A DNA stretch of 64,000 bases, taken from the NCBI GenBank assembly GCA_903893565.1, contig CAITMU010000070.1, positions 30,511 to 94,510 on the forward strand, in the 5' to 3' direction. The notes below the pieces were generated by a model. That model searched no databases. It was given only the letters and a program-made list of their open reading frames with translations, and had not been told where the DNA came from. Positions 62,384 to 64,000 of this stretch are shown in pieces (the stretch's first letter is position 1; the number at the start of each line of letters is the position of its first letter). This DNA comes from an uncultured beta proteobacterium (lineage in GTDB: Bacteria > Pseudomonadota > Gammaproteobacteria > Burkholderiales > SG8-41). The position numbers and the translations under genes were made by a program.

Positions 62384-62841
62384 GCCCTTAGTCCCCCCCT
62401 TAGTTCCCATTAGTCCCCTTTGCCCCCTTTGCCCCCCTCTGACCCAATGAGCCGCGCGATTTAGCCAAAGGGTCACGTCAGATGGCTTAACTTCATGGCA
62501 TGCCTATAGGCTGTACAAAAAAGGCTGCAAAGCAGTGTCGTTGGGTTTTAAAAAAAAGGAGGAGGCATTCGATATATCGCTTGATTATTGCCATAAGTCT
62601 CACACCAAGGCTGTATAACGATTTTAGCTAGCGCGCGCTCGTGGACTGCCCCCCCCTCACAAGGCGTAACAGTGTGCCCAGTGAAGGGATAGGGTTTAAA
62701 CCCTAAGGCTCCCGGCTCCCTCCTATGCGGCTTGAACTCATGACTCAAACAATCCACCTAAAATGGAAGATCAGGTATTGACTAGGACTATCTGAACGGC
62801 CCCTCTGTGGCTAAATCGCGCCGCTTGCGCAGCTCATTGGA
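62384..62841. repeat. intergenic element flanked by imperfect inverted repeats
   Basis: CCAATGAGCCGCGC-GATTTAGCCA (62444-62467) is repeated inverted at 62808-62840, where nine extra bases split the motif. Between them lies about 340 bp with no gene (a 69-codon reverse frame has no support). A run of TTAGTCCCC/TTTGCCCCC-like units lies at 62390-62437. The layout resembles a small non-autonomous element, with a third related copy at 59327-59390. Confidence 0.55.
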
Positions 62842-63342
62842 TCAAACCGGAACAAATTTCAAACGCTTAACATGCGTCAAATCCATCCCCTCGATTCTGA
62901 TTAAACGAGTGGATGCGTCACGGCTTGGCGAATGTAGATCTCCCTCATTATATAAATGCACCACCCCTGGAGTTAAAGGGTAAGTCTTCACCAATTTTAC
63001 TTTTCCGGGAATAGACTCTGTGGCTTTTTCTACCAAAGCCCAATCATTCATTGTCGTTTTTCCACGCGCTTGCCCATAAATAGCCCAGGAAGGACCATGG
63101 TCATGAGGACCACTTTCTTTGGGGCCTTCATAATTGTGGGCAATAATACAAAAACCAAAATCAGGGTCTTGATACAAAATATTACGCTCTTTATCGTTCG
63201 CGTCGACGTATTGCTTCACAAACGATTCATCCTGCAATACTTGTGACAATAATTGGCAAACTTTTTTTCGTCCCTCCGGACCCGGTTCCGCTTTGATTAA
63301 ATCATGACAATTCGCCGCAAATACATCCAAATTCATTTTCAT
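62842..63342 (-). CDS. cupin-fold (cysteine-dioxygenase-like) protein
   Basis: 166 aa. IIAHNYEGPKESGPHDHGPS, then WAIYGQARGKTTMNDW, carries the HxH of the first cupin motif (PHDHG). VVHLYNEGDLHSPSRDASTR supplies the second His (GDLHS). The fold resembles small cysteine-dioxygenase-type or DUF4863-like cupins that bind Fe. A strong Shine-Dalgarno (AGGAGAAT) precedes the ATG at 63342. It lies directly next to the inverted-repeat element and 87 bp from the Bug gene. The substrate is unknown. Confidence 0.72.
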   Translation of the reverse strand: MKMNLDVFAANCHDLIKAEPGPEGRKKVCQLLSQVLQDESFVKQYVDANDKERNILYQDPDFGFCIIAHNYEGPKESGPHDHGPSWAIYGQARGKTTMNDWALVEKATESIPGKVKLVKTYPLTPGVVHLYNEGDLHSPSRDASTRLIRIEGMDLTHVKRLKFVPV

Positions 63343-63429
63343 CGCGCATTCTCCTAGTGTGACTTGGTTTTATTATGTTCGACTCAAAAAAGACTTAAGA
63401 CTTAAAGCCCTTATCCTACAATACTGCGT

Positions 63430-64000
63430 CTACTCAACCTTAATCGAGGAGGCTTTAACTACTTTACCCCATTTTAGTATTTCTTGGCTGACTCTCAAGG
63501 TCGTTTCTGCTGGGGTCGAGGTCACTGCATCCACTCCCTCTGTAGCCAGCCTTTTTACGACCACGGGGTCTTGAAATCCACGGTTAATTTCAGTATTAAG
63601 TCGTTGCAATACCTCCTTATTAATACCGGCAGGACCCATCACCGCATACCACCCAGAAACATCAAAACCACTCATTGACTGTTCGGCAATGGTAGGCACT
63701 TGGGGTAAAGCGGCCGAGCGCTTTATGGTCGTCACTCCCAAGGGTCTTAATTTGCCAGATGCCACTAAGGGCATGGACACGAGCATGCTATTAAACATCA
63801 GGGGGACATGTCCCGACAATAAGTCCATCGTGGCTGGACCTCCGCCCTTGTAGGGAATGGCTAACATTTTAACGTGATTCATTAGATTAAAAAGCTCACC
63901 TGCCAGATGAGGTAGCCCTCCCAAGCTCGCAGCAGCATAATTCAGAGGATTCTGCCTGGCCAATTTCACCAAATCAGCCACATTTTTTACAGGTAAACTC
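63430..64000 (-). CDS. Bug/TctC-family solute-binding protein, 5' part outside window
   Basis: C-terminal about 190 residues of a periplasmic receptor. The frame is open to the window end, where it reads SLPVKNVADLVKLARQ, a standard mid-protein Bug segment, so the start lies beyond 64000. Further motifs: YAAASLGGLPHLAGELFNLM, MLAIPYKGGGPATMDLLSGH, QVPTIAEQSMSGFDVSGWYA, LKWGKVVKASSIKVE. It lies upstream of the cupin-like gene on the same strand. Confidence 0.92.
   Translation of the reverse strand, partial: SLPVKNVADLVKLARQNPLNYAAASLGGLPHLAGELFNLMNHVKMLAIPYKGGGPATMDLLSGHVPLMFNSMLVSMPLVASGKLRPLGVTTIKRSAALPQVPTIAEQSMSGFDVSGWYAVMGPAGINKEVLQRLNTEINRGFQDPVVVKRLATEGVDAVTSTPAETTLRVSQEILKWGKVVKASSIKVE

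Noticed and set aside
1..64000. CRISPR array, rRNA, tRNA or prophage
   Set aside because: No regularly spaced direct repeats with unique spacers, no rRNA or tRNA motifs and no phage structural genes were seen, though small tRNAs cannot be fully excluded by eye.

Overview
The window looks like a chromosome segment of a betaproteobacterium, most likely Burkholderiales and perhaps Alcaligenaceae-like. The main reason is the density of Bug/TctC-type periplasmic solute-binding proteins (nine complete and two cut by the window edges), together with MmgE/PrpD, CaiB/BaiF and acyl-CoA genes. By eye the base composition is intermediate. The assignment is inference from gene content; no rRNA or tRNA was seen.

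Layout. 1-10997: Bug receptors around two gamma-glutamyltransferase-like enzymes, a DUF599 membrane protein and a FIST sensor-domain protein. 11207-17702 (+): an apparent operon for organic-acid/CoA catabolism (HMG-CoA-lyase-like, enolase superfamily, CapA-like, Bug, CaiB/BaiF, SMP-30). 17819-19729 (-): htpG, with a recognisable sigma-32-type promoter and a 9-9-9 palindrome just upstream of it. 20036-26905: a toxin-antitoxin island that is half decayed. It holds hipA, DUF433/DUF5615, HEPN and zeta remnants, an ISL3-type transposase fragment and IS21-like end repeats, next to intact-looking HepT/MntA, zeta/antitoxin and MqsA-like genes and a five-helix cupredoxin fusion. 27209-29801: an amino-acid permease and a degenerate TetR-like gene that carries two short tandem repeats. 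30367-38108 (-): a TctABC-type transporter, a further Bug, MmgE/PrpD, VOC, a leaderless ModA-like protein and an isocitrate/isopropylmalate-dehydrogenase-like enzyme in one orientation. 38538-39963 (+): a DUF2007/zinc-ribbon protein and a Tat-type amidohydrolase. 40001-51033 (-): a ten-gene acyl-CoA pathway operon including a thiolase-like protein without the usual nucleophilic Cys and its DUF35 partner. 51219-52589: radA. 53134-57303 (+): an unusual three-gene cluster of an orphan TAXI binding protein, a TPR-secretin fusion and an exported pentapeptide-repeat protein. 57448-62383: alr, a TnpB remnant, a LysR regulator and lplT. 62384-64000: an inverted-repeat-flanked intergenic element, a cupin-like gene and a partial Bug gene.

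How it fits together. The window largely describes scavenging of carboxylic acids: many high-affinity receptors, but only one TctAB membrane pair, alongside CoA-activating and CoA-cleaving enzymes. The most system-like unknown is the TAXI / TPR-secretin / pentapeptide cluster at 53134-57303. The most informative decay region is 20036-26905.
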